Shown: one piece after another, positions 54,332 through 64,000 of the stretch
Position numbering within the stretch: position 1 is the first letter of the stretch
Layout of the letters: each line of letters opens with the position of its first letter
NCBI GenBank assembly: GCA_043228905.1
Contig: JBHGNT010000021.1
Span: 11,966,001 to 12,030,000 of the forward strand
DNA: 64,000 nucleotides
Origin: Azolla caroliniana
Taxonomy: Eukaryota > Polypodiophyta
Reading direction: 5' to 3'
Position numbers and translations under genes: made by a program
The notes under the pieces: model-generated
Told to the model about the DNA's origin: nothing
Database searches by the model: none
The model's input: only the letters and a program-made list of their open reading frames with translations

Positions 54332-56716
54332 TTGTGTTGATTGTCGAGACTGTTATCACACACAATCACCCAATCTCCTTCTTCGATCTTGTAAAAAGTA
54401 ACGTGCGGAAGCAAGTATGAAGACCGAATAGAAGGAAGAAAACTCAGGTTTAATGGAGAGATTGAGCTTATGCAGTATACGCGGGAGAGATAGAGAGAGT
54501 GAGAGAGAGAAAACACAAGAACTATATTCAACAAAAAACAATCTCTATTCACCACACTCTATACATATGTGTGTTCAATGAACACTTTTATACAAGTCCT
54601 AGAAGGACTAACAGAAGTATTGACAGTACTTCAATGCTCATTGAGAGCTCCTACACTAACTCCCAAATATATTCCTCACGGAATATCTTTCTTAACGGCC
54701 TCCTAATTTCCGCACCGATCCGGCCCTACCTATGCACCGGTCTGCGTACCGGTTTACGCACTCGGCCTAACCGATCGGTCCCAACCGATCCGGTCCTCGG
54801 CTTCTTCAGTCGATCCGGCCAATGTTGAGCTTGTCTCTCAACAGATCTCTCGAGGACGTAGTCGTTGTGTCTTGTCGAATCGAGCTTTGTTATGTAGCCT
54901 AGCCGATTCTAACCCCTCCTTCGCCAACTCCAAGTTTTCAGGTCTTCTCTTGAGTTGCCTTATCCTTGTTGCTAGAAGCTCTCGTTTTCCCATGGCATCG
55001 CTACCCATGACACGATCGAGTCTTCAATGGGCATCACCAGCTTTTGTCTGTACATGAGTTTAGCCAGCATGAACCCTGTAACTGAACTATGAGTGGTCAT
55101 GTCGGCCCATAAGGCATAAGGTAGTAACCGAGGCCAATTCCTGACTTGCCCATCGAAACCAGATCCACCATCCATTTGAAGTGTATGGTGAGTGGGTAGG
55201 TCGGGTGCAACTCGTCCCTATGGCGTATGTTCGAGTGTATCTTGCAGCTTTCACATGTCCCCATGAAATGGGCGACATCCATGTACATTATCGGCCACCA
55301 ATACTTCTCCTTTAACTTCTCGAACGTTTCCCACGTTCCCCTATGGCCTGCCCAAGGACTCTCGTGGAACTCAAACATCAATATTGTCTCTTGATGACCT
55401 CTCGTTGTGGCATCCCTGTTCTTCTCTTTTGGTGCTTCCAGAGGAATCCCCCTCGCAGGAAGTACTTGTACGCTTTCTTTCGGACTCTCTGTGCTTCCTC
55501 CTTCGACCATGAACTATCCACCGTCATTGAGCTTAAGAACTTGCCAATGTGTAGCCACTCCCCATCGTATTCACTTTCGTTGAAGGCGTGGAGTAGTCAT
55601 ACATCTCGATCATCTATAGATGCTTGGGGCATCTTAAAGAAGTCAAGAGCAACGTCCTCATCTTCAAACACCTTGTCGCTTTCACCCTCGAATCTTTCCC
55701 TCAATAACATATCTACCATGACATTGTTCTTCCCTAAAATATGGCAAATCTCCAGGTTCATTGATTTGATGTAAGCAATCCATCTTAGCATAGCTAAGTC
55801 AGGTGTTGCACATCTTGATACCATCCCTAGGATTGGAAGACCATCCGTCTCTATTACCACCTCCGACCCGATTAGGTAATCTTTATCCGCCTTCATAGCG
55901 GACACAATACCCCAAAGCTCACGTTTTACTTTGTCGTATCCTCGTTGTTGCTCGCTTAAGACCTTGGCTCTTCATCGTCTCTGTGTGCTCTTTCTCCCAC
56001 TTGACCATCCACCCCTCCTTGAGTAGCCAATACAAAGGCTCAGCTAGGTGAGCTTAGTGCGGGATCCAAATGTGGTACAATGCATAGGCACCAAGAAATC
56101 GCCTCACCTTTGTCTGTGATTTACATTCTTCCCTCATGTTTGTGATGGTGTCCACCTTTGTTGGGGATGGCTTCCGACTGTACACCCCGTACAAGTGTCC
56201 CACTACAAGAATCTCCGGTTGGCCGAATGTCGATTTCTCGCCCGAGAAGGTCAAGCGCACATCTTCGAGTCTTTGTAGAACCTTCTCGCAATTGGAGAAG
56301 TGATCTACCACAAAACGTCTATGCCCATCCTCATCCAAGGTTTCATCTTTCTCTGCTTCCGAGCACCCTTTTATGGGGATGTCATTGAGGAATGGCATGG
56401 CGATGTCCGGGATGCAATCTCTCAATACCTTGGTCATTGCATTTACCATGTGGGCCACAGAGTTAGTGCCTACTTGTGGCAAGGTACGCATTAACATTAG
56501 ACCGATAGGTTTTCGCATCGTCGTGATATCCCTGCTCTCTACGGCTAGCTGGAATTGATCATACCCCGATTATAGATCACCAATCTAATAAATAGAACAT
56601 CCAGTGAAGGCCTCGACGAATTCTTCAACGCTCGACCCGACCCCCACATTTCAAATTGTCACTTGATTAACAGGTTGTAGGTCTTGGATGAAGTGTAAGG
56701 TGTCGTTCATCTTTGG
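54332..56716 (-). pseudogene. Ty3/gypsy element C, diverged pol
   Basis: RT (LPQVGTNSVAHMVNAM, PFLNDIPIKG with DD changed to ND), RNase H (ADKDYLIGSEVVIETDGL), integrase zinc region (HESPWAGHRGTWE..GTCESCKIHS) and late integrase (NWPRLLPYALWADMTTHSS, EEGDWVIVCDNSLDNQ). The catalytic core between FKWMVDL and QVRNWPRLL is deleted. A solo Copia LTR interrupts it at 54390. Same clade as Gypsy A and B but much older. Confidence 0.88.
54390..54843 (-). mobile_element. Solo Copia LTR, 454 bp, TSD GATCT
   Basis: Minus-strand start TGTTGAGAGACAAGC, end ...TTTTTACA. GATCT at 54385-54389 and 54844-54848. Minus-strand TATA TGTATAAAAG near 54588. Same family as the Copia at 27.2-29.6 kb. Confidence 0.88.
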
Positions 56717-57231
56717 TGTTGTAGGTTTTACGGTTAGGGTTAAGGATGATGATAATCATGATAAAGATAGACATGGTGGTTATGATGATGATGGAGAGTA
56801 TGGGATTGATGGCGAAAGAGATCATGTGCATTGACAAGCATTGCGGGGTGGGGGGTGGTGCCTAGAATGGCTCCACCCCCCTCCCAAGGGGGTTCAACGT
56901 TAAGGAGAGGGAAGAGAGAGAGAGAGAGATGAAAAGAGAGATAGATAGAGAGAAATGATTCATTCATTCATTCATTCATTCCCCATAAAGGGGTTAAATA
57001 ATACAAGAGGGGGTAGATACAAAGGGGTGTAAGCCCCCTAGAGCATTCATATTGGACACTCACTCACACCTCATCGTATCCCTCCACATGCACACACGTG
57101 TGCATGTGTTCACATACATATCGACTCACAATTACATTTATGTTCCCTACACATATACAACATCATCATGATAATATTCGACCCTCACTCATCACATTTG
57201 ACTCTCCGTACAGCTCGTACGGGGTAACACA
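56717..57231 (+). repeat. Probable Gypsy LTR with adjacent primer site
   Basis: Starts near TGTTGTAGG where Gypsy C coding stops and ends GGGGTAACACA. It is followed at 57235 by TGGCACGCCCGTGGGA, a primer-site-like string. Contains (GA)n near 56915 and (CATT)n near 56958-56980. Boundaries are tentative. Confidence 0.5.
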
Positions 57232-57660
57232 ATATGGCACGCCCGTGGGAAAGTGCCTTGCACGTCGATCCCACATCCCTTGATTATGATATCTCTTCGA
57301 CCGGAACTTCCATCGGTCCTTTCAACGATCGACTCCCTCGATCGGAGCGCTTGACTCGATCATCTCCATCGGTCAGCGACTTTTCCGCGACACGAACATT
57401 CTCGTTCTGTCGACTTATGATATTTGGTAACATCAACGATCGACTCCCTCGATCGGAGCGCTTGACTCGAACATCTCCGTCGGTCAGCGACTCTTCTGCG
57501 ACACGAACATTCCCATTCTGTTGGTTCACGAACTTCGGTAACATCATTTGGGTCGTCAAAAAAATGTTGTATGTATGTGTGTTCCTTTTGTTGATTTTGT
57601 AAGTTGTGTGTCAATCGCGTCCATTTCTTTTAGGTTCATGAGTTTTCGACATTTCGTAGG
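57232..57660 (+). repeat. Leader region with a 112-bp tandem duplication
   Basis: Copies at 57323 and 57435 (CAACGATCGACTCCCTCGATC to GGTAACATC), differing by a few substitutions. Confidence 0.8.
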
Positions 57661-58410
57661 TGCCCTTTGATTTTTTTAAATTTTGACAATGCCATCATGT
57701 TTTTCGAAATTCTTCGAATGCCCTTAGGTTTTCAAAACTCCTCGAATGCCCCTTATCATTCTCTTTTTCCCTCTTTTTCCTTTTCTTGTTTCCTTCTTTT
57801 TCTCTTGCTTCTGTCGTTTCCCTCCTTTCTATCTGTCTGGCTGATTGTCTTCTCCGATTCCTTCCTTCTTCTTCTTCTTGATTTCTTCTTCTTCAACGTC
57901 TCTTTCTTTGTGTTCTCTAGTATTCTTCTCTTGCGTGCTTCCTTCTTCCATCTTCTTGGTGTTAAACTCTGCTTCTTCTCCTTATTCTGACATTCTTTTC
58001 CTCTTCTTCCTCATTTGGTTCTTCTTGTTTTCTTCTGTAGTTCTTCTTCCGTTCCTTTCCAGAATTTGTCTTTTTCTGCATTTCTCGTTTCTTTCCATTT
58101 TCTGGTCTGTTCCTTGTCTTCTATACTCTGCACTTCCTTCTCTGTGTGTTCTAGTTCCTTCTTCTATGTCATTTCGCGTCATTTCTTCCTGCGCTCGTCG
58201 ACCTGCTGTCCGTCGTTGTCATCGTCTCTATCGCTTTTAGGTGTCGATGTCCCATCGTCTAGCCGTTGTCGTTGCCCTGGCTGTGCATTTCGGCCGTAGT
58301 CTCCGTTGCTCTTCGTCTCTGTCCGGCCATCGTCCCGTTGTCTTCGTCGTTGTCCGGCGGCGTCCGGACCGGCCTCCTCTGTTTCAGCGCCGTTCGGCCA
58401 CTACGACCGC
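57661..58410. other. Pyrimidine-rich low-complexity DNA
   Basis: CTT/TTC-rich from 57750 to 58200, then a CG-rich stretch (58200-58410) that may be a remnant of Gypsy gag. No supported gene. Confidence 0.5.
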
Positions 58411-59078
58411 TGTCGCGATATTACGCAAGTGCGTATAGAAACGAGGCGGGACCGCGGGGGTCTTGAACCGAAGAGCAAGCGAGGGTGGAGAAAGAGAGAG
58501 GACCGGTTACGCAGGACCGGGGATACACAGGGACACGGCCCTTCAACACAGAGAACGCGAATAGACGCCAACACAGGTAGACGCAAACAAACGAATATAT
58601 ATATAAGCAAATATCTGATCAAGAAGCTACAACCCGCGATGGGGCACAGGATGGTTACAACCGAACAGGCCGGCGAACAGATGCCGATGCCTGTTCGCTG
58701 CGTCGCACAAAAGGGAGCAGGTCGGAGGTGCTGCCGGAAGCACTCGGGCGTTCCTCGAAACAGCGCGAGCCTCCTCGAAAACCTGCACAGGAAAAGCTAT
58801 GGAGAAAAAGGGAAGGAGAACGGAGAGAGAAGCGTCCAGAATCGGTCCGACAGCACTTCGTCCTCTCCGCGCGATCCTTTGTGTCTCCCCGTCCTCCTCC
58901 TTTTATCGGTCAAGAAGGAGCCGTTCGGCATTAAATTCCCACCTACCGTATCTAACCACTTCGATCCTCCTAGGTACCTAATTCGCCTCTATGTACAACT
59001 TGGCGCGCACGTGCGTGAAGAGCCGGTTCCCACGCCTTGGTGCCCCAATTCCACCCTTGGACGGTTTTCTTCACGACA
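58411..59078 (-). repeat. Gypsy B-family LTR copy 1 (probably solo)
   Basis: 668 bp, TGTCGCGATATTACGC to CTTCACGACA. No purine tract to its right; instead CCGC occurs on both sides (58407-58410 and 59079-59082), so it looks like a solo LTR inserted in gag-like sequence. Confidence 0.85.
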
Positions 59079-59911
59079 CCGCTCTTAGGTCGCTCTCCGT
59101 CCTCTCCTCCGTCTCAGTCGGTGTCCGGTCGTCGTCATCATCTTCCGACCGTGCGTTTGGTTCGTTGTCTCGGCCGTTTGTCTGTTTCTCCGGCCTTGTC
59201 TTGCCCTCGGTCGCACCGACTGCTCCATCCATTGTCCAGCTATTCGGCCGGTTTCCGAACATTCCGGTCAATCCTTCCACTCTTCGGCCGCAGGCTCTCT
59301 TAACCGCCGCCTAGTCGGTCGTCAGCCCGTCTTCGGTTTCCAGCAGGGCACCCACGTGATCCCGATCCCGCTCGTCCACCGACTTGACGAACAGTAGGAC
59401 CCGGCTTGTATCCAGGATCGTTCGGTCAAGCGTCGAAAGGCGCGCAAAGTTTTCCTCAAACTCCCGGAGGAGTGCCGACGCGTTTCTTCCCTTCCCGGGG
59501 GACTCCACTCATTCCATGAAGCTTCGTTTCGAAAGCCGGAGCGCGTCGTCCAGCCCGTATTTCTCTAGGAGCCGACCTTCGAACTCCTCCCAGGTACGGC
59601 TCTCCACCCGCACCTCGAGCACCTCCGCATGGATGCTCGGCATCGTCACTCGAGGAAATCCGGCAAGACGCCTTTCTTCCGGAATGTCCCGCATCAGCAT
59701 CTCTGCACCGTAGGACGCCAAGTACTTCGTGGCATCCTTTCTGCTGAATCGACCGATTGTACCGACGACCGCCTCAATGGCTCTGTCGAGGGCGCCGGAG
59801 CCCTCGCGTGCGTTTACTAACCGGTCAACGGCCGAAGCCATGGCCTCTGCAAGATCCGATCCCCTCATTTCCTGCTCTTCTGCCGCCTCTTTCATGTCGG
59901 GTTCACCAAGA
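59079..59911 (-). pseudogene. Gypsy B gag (N-terminal part)
   Basis: RGSDLAEAMASAVDRLV, DIPEERRLAGFPRV, WEEFEGRLLEKYGLDDALRLS, close to Gypsy A gag. Primer-site-like TTGGTGAACCCGACATGAAA lies next to the LTR at 59912. The downstream frame is lost around 59310 and sequence is cut by the LTR at 59078. Confidence 0.85.
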
Positions 59912-60581
59912 TGTCGCGATATTACGCAAGTGCGTATAGAAACGAGGCGGGACCGCGGGGGTCTTGAACCGAAGAGCAAGCGAGGGTGGAGAAAGAGAGA
60001 GGACCGGTTACGCAGGACCGGGGATACACAGGGACACGGCCCTTCAACACAGAGAACGCGAATAGACGCCAACACAGGTAGACGCAAACAAACGAATATA
60101 TATATATAAGCAAATATCTGATCAAGAAGCTACAACCCGCGATGGGGCACAGGATGGTTACAACCGAACAGGCCGGCGAACAGATGCCGATGCCTGTTCG
60201 CTGCGTCGCACAAAAGGGAGCAGGTCGGAGGTGTTGCCGGAAGCACTCGGGCGTTCCTCGAAACAGCGCGAGCCTCCTCGAAAACCTGCACAGGAAAAGC
60301 TATGGAGAAAAAGGGAAGGAGAACGGAGAGAGAAGCGTCCAGAATCGGTCCGACAGCACTTCGTCCTCTCCGCGCGATCCTTTGTGTCTCCCCGTCCTCC
60401 TCCTTTTATCGGTCAAGAAGGAGCCGTTCGGCATTAAATTCCCACCTACCGTATCTAACCACTTCGATCCTCCTAGGTACCTAATTCGCCTCTATGTACA
60501 ACTTGGCGCGCACGTGCGTGAAGAGCCGGTTCCCACGCCTTGGTGCCCCAATTCCACCCTTGGACGGTTTTCTTCACGACA
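59912..60581 (-). repeat. Gypsy B-family LTR copy 2 (shared by gag and pol)
   Basis: 670 bp. It differs from copy 1 by a TA dinucleotide and, as far as I could see, a single substitution. Gag and primer site lie to its left; the polypurine tract and integrase end lie to its right, so it serves as the 5' LTR of one internal region and the 3' LTR of the other. Confidence 0.88.
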
Positions 60582-63103
60582 TCCGCCCCCACCTAACCGC
60601 GCATCCACCGGTATGCGCCAAATTAAGTTGGGACGGAGAAAACCGGCCCGCCTTCACTCTTCGCCCATCGGTCCTTCCTCGGTCTCGAACCGGTCGTCGC
60701 TGCTGTCCAGGAGAACCGGGTCTGGCTCGTCGTCGTGTCGCTTCTTGAAGGCTTTGATCCTCTTTCCAGCCACGGGTATCGCCATTCTCGTGCCGTCGAG
60801 TTCCGCCAGGTGATACGTCCCGTTGTCGTTGGCGCTTTGTACCGCGTACGGCCCAAACCATCTCCGCGCGAACTTCCGTGTAGCCCGGTGCTGGTTGTCG
60901 AGGCTGCTGTCGTAGACAAGCACCCAGTCACCTTCCTCGATCTTCTTCGGTCGGAGCCGGTGCGTTCGGTCGAACCTGGCTTTGTTCTTTGTCCTCGCCA
61001 CCCGGAGCTTCTCCGCAGCCAGCTCCACGTCCTCCGGTCTCCGCTCGAGTTGTCGTATACGCGCGGCCAACAACTCCTCCCGGCTCATCTCGTCCCTCCA
61101 GTCGACCGTTGCCCATGAGGAGATCGTCCGTTCCATCGGCATGATCGGCTTCTGGCCGAACATGAGCTCCGTCGGCATGTACCCGGTTGCCGAACTGTGC
61201 GTAGTCCGGTCTGCCCACAAAGCATAAGGTAGCAGCCGCGGCCAGTTACCGACTTGGCCTCCGCATGCCCGAACCAGCGCCTTGACGATCAGCCTGTGTC
61301 TGTGCTCCACCTTTCCATTAGCCTCCGGATTGTACGCAGTGGTGAGCGAGAGCTTGACTCCCAGCCGGTCGAACAGCTCCGCGGCTTCTTCGGCGTCCAA
61401 CTCCCCTCGGTCAGCCACGATCTTCCCGACGCACCCGTACCGGCATATCACGTCCTCGATTAGGAACCGACATACGGCCGCGGTCGTTTTGTTCTGAAGG
61501 GCCCGGCCTTCCACCGGTTCGTCAGATCCTCCCGTGCTAGGACCAGATACCGCATCTGTCCTACCCCCATTGGCATCGTCACCAAATCTACCATCCATTT
61601 GAAGTGGATGGTCGGAGGGTACGTAGGGTGAAGCTCGTCCCGGTGTCGGACTACGGAGTGCATCTGACAGTTTTCGCAAGTCGTCACGAACCGACGCACG
61701 TCTCGGTACAATCCCGGCCACCAGTACTTCCCCTTTAGTTTCTCGAACGTGGCCCACGTTCCACGGTGTCCAGCCCAAGGGCTGTCGTGGTAGGCCGCCA
61801 GCAGCTCCTCCTGTTCTTCCTTCATCGCCACCACCCGGAGCGGGACGCCGCTCCTCTTCTTCGGGTGTTTCCATAGATAGCCATCCCGGAGAAAGAACCG
61901 GTACGCTTTCTTCCGGATCCGGTTGGCCTCGTCTTTCGTCCATGATGCATCCGGCGCCATTGTCCTCAAGAACCCGCCGATCCGCAGCCACTCCCCGTCG
62001 TACTTGCTCGCGTCGAAGTCGTTAAGCGCCGGAGTTCTCGTCCCGTCTGTTGTTACGTATGTTGCCTCGAAGAAGTCCACGCCGACCTCTTCGTCCTCCG
62101 AAACCATGCCGCCCTCGTCATCGAACCTCGCCCTCGAAAGCATGTCGGCCATGGCGTTGTCTTTTCCGGAAATGTGTCGTATTTCCGGGTCCAGGGACTT
62201 GATGTACGCTATCCACCAGAGCATCGCCAGGTCCGGTGTCGCGCATCGGGAAACCATGCCGAGAATCGGCAGGCAATCCGTCTCGATAATCACTTCTATC
62301 CCGATCAGATAGTCTTTGTCGGCCTTTACCGCCGAAACGATACCCCAGAGTTCGCGTTTAACCTGGGCGTATCCTCGCTGCCGCTCACTGAGGATTTTCG
62401 CGCCGAATCGGATCGGAAACCGATTGCCGTCCTCGTCTTGTTGGTTGACGACCCACCCGATTCCGGTCGGACTCGTGTCAACCGTTATGTATACTGGGGT
62501 GCCCTTCTTGTAGACGGCCTTCCGGAGCGCCGGTGCTACCGAAAGAGCCTCCTTCAGCTTCCGGACCGACTCCGTGTGCTCGTCAAGCCATTCGAACCTT
62601 CGCCCTTTCTTCAGCAACCCGTACAGCGGCTCCGCGACGTGTGCGTAATGCGGGACCCATATGTGGTAGAACGCGCATGCTCCCAAGAATCTTCGTACTT
62701 CCGTGACCGAGCTGAAGTCGGGCTTCATCGCGGAGATGGCTTCTACCTTTGCCGGAGACAGTTTCCGGCCATATGGCCCACATAAGTGTCCGACCACCAT
62801 GATTTCCGACTGCCCGAAGGCTGATTTCTCCCCCGAGAAGGTGAGCCTCGCATCCTCTAGCCTTCGCAGCACCTTCTCGCAGTCGTCGATGTGCGTCGCC
62901 ACGAATCGCCGGCATCCGTCCGGCCCGATCGTCTCGTCCTTCTCTGCTACCGGGCATCCCTTGATCGGGATGTCGTCCAGAAACGGCATGGTGATGTCCG
63001 GGATGCAGTCCCTCAGAACCTTGTTCATCGCATTCACCATGTGGGCCACCGAGTTGGTCCCTCCTTGCGGCAGCGTACACATCCGCACTAGGCCGAGGGG
63101 AGT
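60582..63103 (-). pseudogene. Gypsy B RT-RNase H-integrase (young, one frameshift, interrupted)
   Basis: RT PFLDDIPIKG, RNase H YITVDTSPTGIGWVVNQQ, integrase zinc region YHDSPWAGHRGTW..TTCENCQMH, core VADRGELD and YNPEANGKVE, GPY/F RWFGPYAV, stop at 60654. It is open except for a 1-nt loss near 61513 relative to Gypsy A, which shifts the frame inside integrase. At 63103 the RT sequence is cut by a Copia LTR and presumably resumes beyond the window. Confidence 0.92.
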
Positions 63104-63685
63104 TGTCGAGCCTCAACGCTTCGATTCACCTTCTTCGCTCGGCCACAACCGAGTAATCGCGGATCAATGGAGCAGAAAATAGGAACCACACGAGAAACAA
63201 AAGAAACGCGAGTACACAGGGATTAACGTGGAAAACCCAGACGGGAAAAACCACGGGAGTACAAGACTCCAAACAACGCTATACAGAGAAGTATACAATG
63301 ACGAGCTCCAAGGCGACGACCTTGAGCTCGCTGTCCTCGCCACAGGCGGCGGAAATACACAGAGGCGTCGTCCTCTTCCTCTCTCGCGTGCTATCTCTCT
63401 CTCTCTCTATCTCTCACGGCTGCTCCCTCTTCACTCCTCTAAAGTGGAAAAACAGAAAAATTAGAAGCAACAGTAAAACAGTTTGCCCTAAGTCATATTT
63501 ATACTTATATGACTTTGGGCTATTTACAATTGTAGCCTCAGGGGCCCATAGCGAACATATTCACGGATATGTCCCTGCATCCGGATCGCTCTCCGGGTAC
63601 ATCCGGATCCGGTACCGAAACCGGGCTTGTCGGCATTCATCTCCGATATCCGACCATCCCATCAGAAGGGACCGTAATCCCAACA
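63104..63685 (-). repeat. Copia (C1 family) 3' LTR
   Basis: 582 bp, TGTCGAGCCTC to AATCCCAACA, followed by the polypurine tract GTGAAGGGGGAGTT (minus strand). It shares AACGTGGAAAACCC, TTTGCCCTAAGTCATATTTATACT and AATATGTCCCTGCATCCGG with the C1 LTRs. The left flank GGAGT is the probable TSD; its mate lies outside the window. Confidence 0.88.
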
Positions 63686-63695
63686 AACTCCCCCT

Positions 63696-64000
63696 TCACT
63701 TCGGCATGGGATGTCTCTCCAATCCGATCCTCTTCCGGCATGCTTCCAGCTTGTCGGGTGTGAGCACCTTGGTCAGCATATCCGACCCGTTCTCGTCCGT
63801 GTGGATCTTCGTCAGCACGAACTCCTTGTCTTCTATCCTTTCCCGGATCCAGTGATATCTTCGCTGGATGTGCTTCGTCCGGGAGTGATAGGCCGCGTTC
63901 TTTGCAAGGTGGATTGCACTCTGACTGTCGCAGTAGAGTCGGTACTCCTCCTGCCGGATACCGAGCTCTCTAATGAAGTCCTTCATCCATATTATTTCCT
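63696..64000 (-). CDS. Copia RNase H C-terminus (continues past window)
   Basis: KDFIRELGIRQEEYRLYCD, SQSAIHLAKNAAYHSRTKH, RRYHWIRERIEDKEFVLTK, then SDMLTKVLTPDKLEACRK and a stop. No stop codon is seen in the visible part, unlike the same segment of C1, so this copy may be the more recent one. Confidence 0.85.
   Translation of the reverse strand, partial: EIIWMKDFIRELGIRQEEYRLYCDSQSAIHLAKNAAYHSRTKHIQRRYHWIRERIEDKEFVLTKIHTDENGSDMLTKVLTPDKLEACRKRIGLERHPMPK

Noticed and set aside
58991-59314. Plus-strand open frame across LTR and gag
   Set aside because: Spans an LTR boundary and antisense gag; no coding support.

Overview
The window is nuclear DNA of a land plant. The evidence is a complete, intron-containing plastid-type class II DAHP synthase gene, a plant U-box/ARM-repeat gene, GT-AG introns, and dense nested LTR retrotransposons and LINEs. 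A tRNA-His-like sequence of organellar type would fit a non-seed vascular plant, but that is only a guess. There is no bacterial-style operon.

Layout. 1-4.25 kb: a rearranged Ty1/copia element made of a minus-strand pol joined head-to-head to a plus-strand RNase H end with an LTR. 5.42-16.05 kb: a U-box/ARM gene (PUB4-like) whose coding exon is split by a 9,579-bp element (5696-15274). The element has 36-bp terminal inverted repeats and a TTTA target duplication. It carries two divergent genes: a 926-aa protein with a DD(D/E)-like acidic triad (candidate transposase) and a six-exon, 974-aa ParB-like plus DNA methyltransferase protein. Intron 1 of the latter holds eight near-palindromes, mostly spaced about 51 bp. 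A solo LTR sits between the two genes. This element is the most novel object here.

16.5-20.3 kb: a decayed LINE containing a cloverleaf tRNA-His-like insert. 20.4-33.4 kb: fragments of Copia, Gypsy and LINE elements in AT-rich DNA with several local tandem duplications. 33.4-35.9 kb: the intact DAHP synthase gene (minus strand, five exons), the only clearly intact host gene. Beside it lies a first-exon-like segment that is duplicated about 8.6 kb away.

36.5-64 kb: nested retrotransposons. These are Gypsy A (36870-43907), a full Copia with TSD CACAC (46543-52531) that is itself interrupted by a solo LTR with heat-shock-element-like motifs, a ~108-bp minisatellite, a diverged Gypsy C split by a solo Copia LTR, a young Gypsy B in an LTR-gag-LTR-pol arrangement, and a second Copia of the same family that runs off the right edge.

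Working idea for the TIR element: the DDE-like protein would mobilise the TIRs. The ParB-methyltransferase would bind or modify element DNA (perhaps the palindromic array) to mark or protect it or to control its expression. The gene models, TIRs and TSD are read directly from the sequence; the mechanism is inference.
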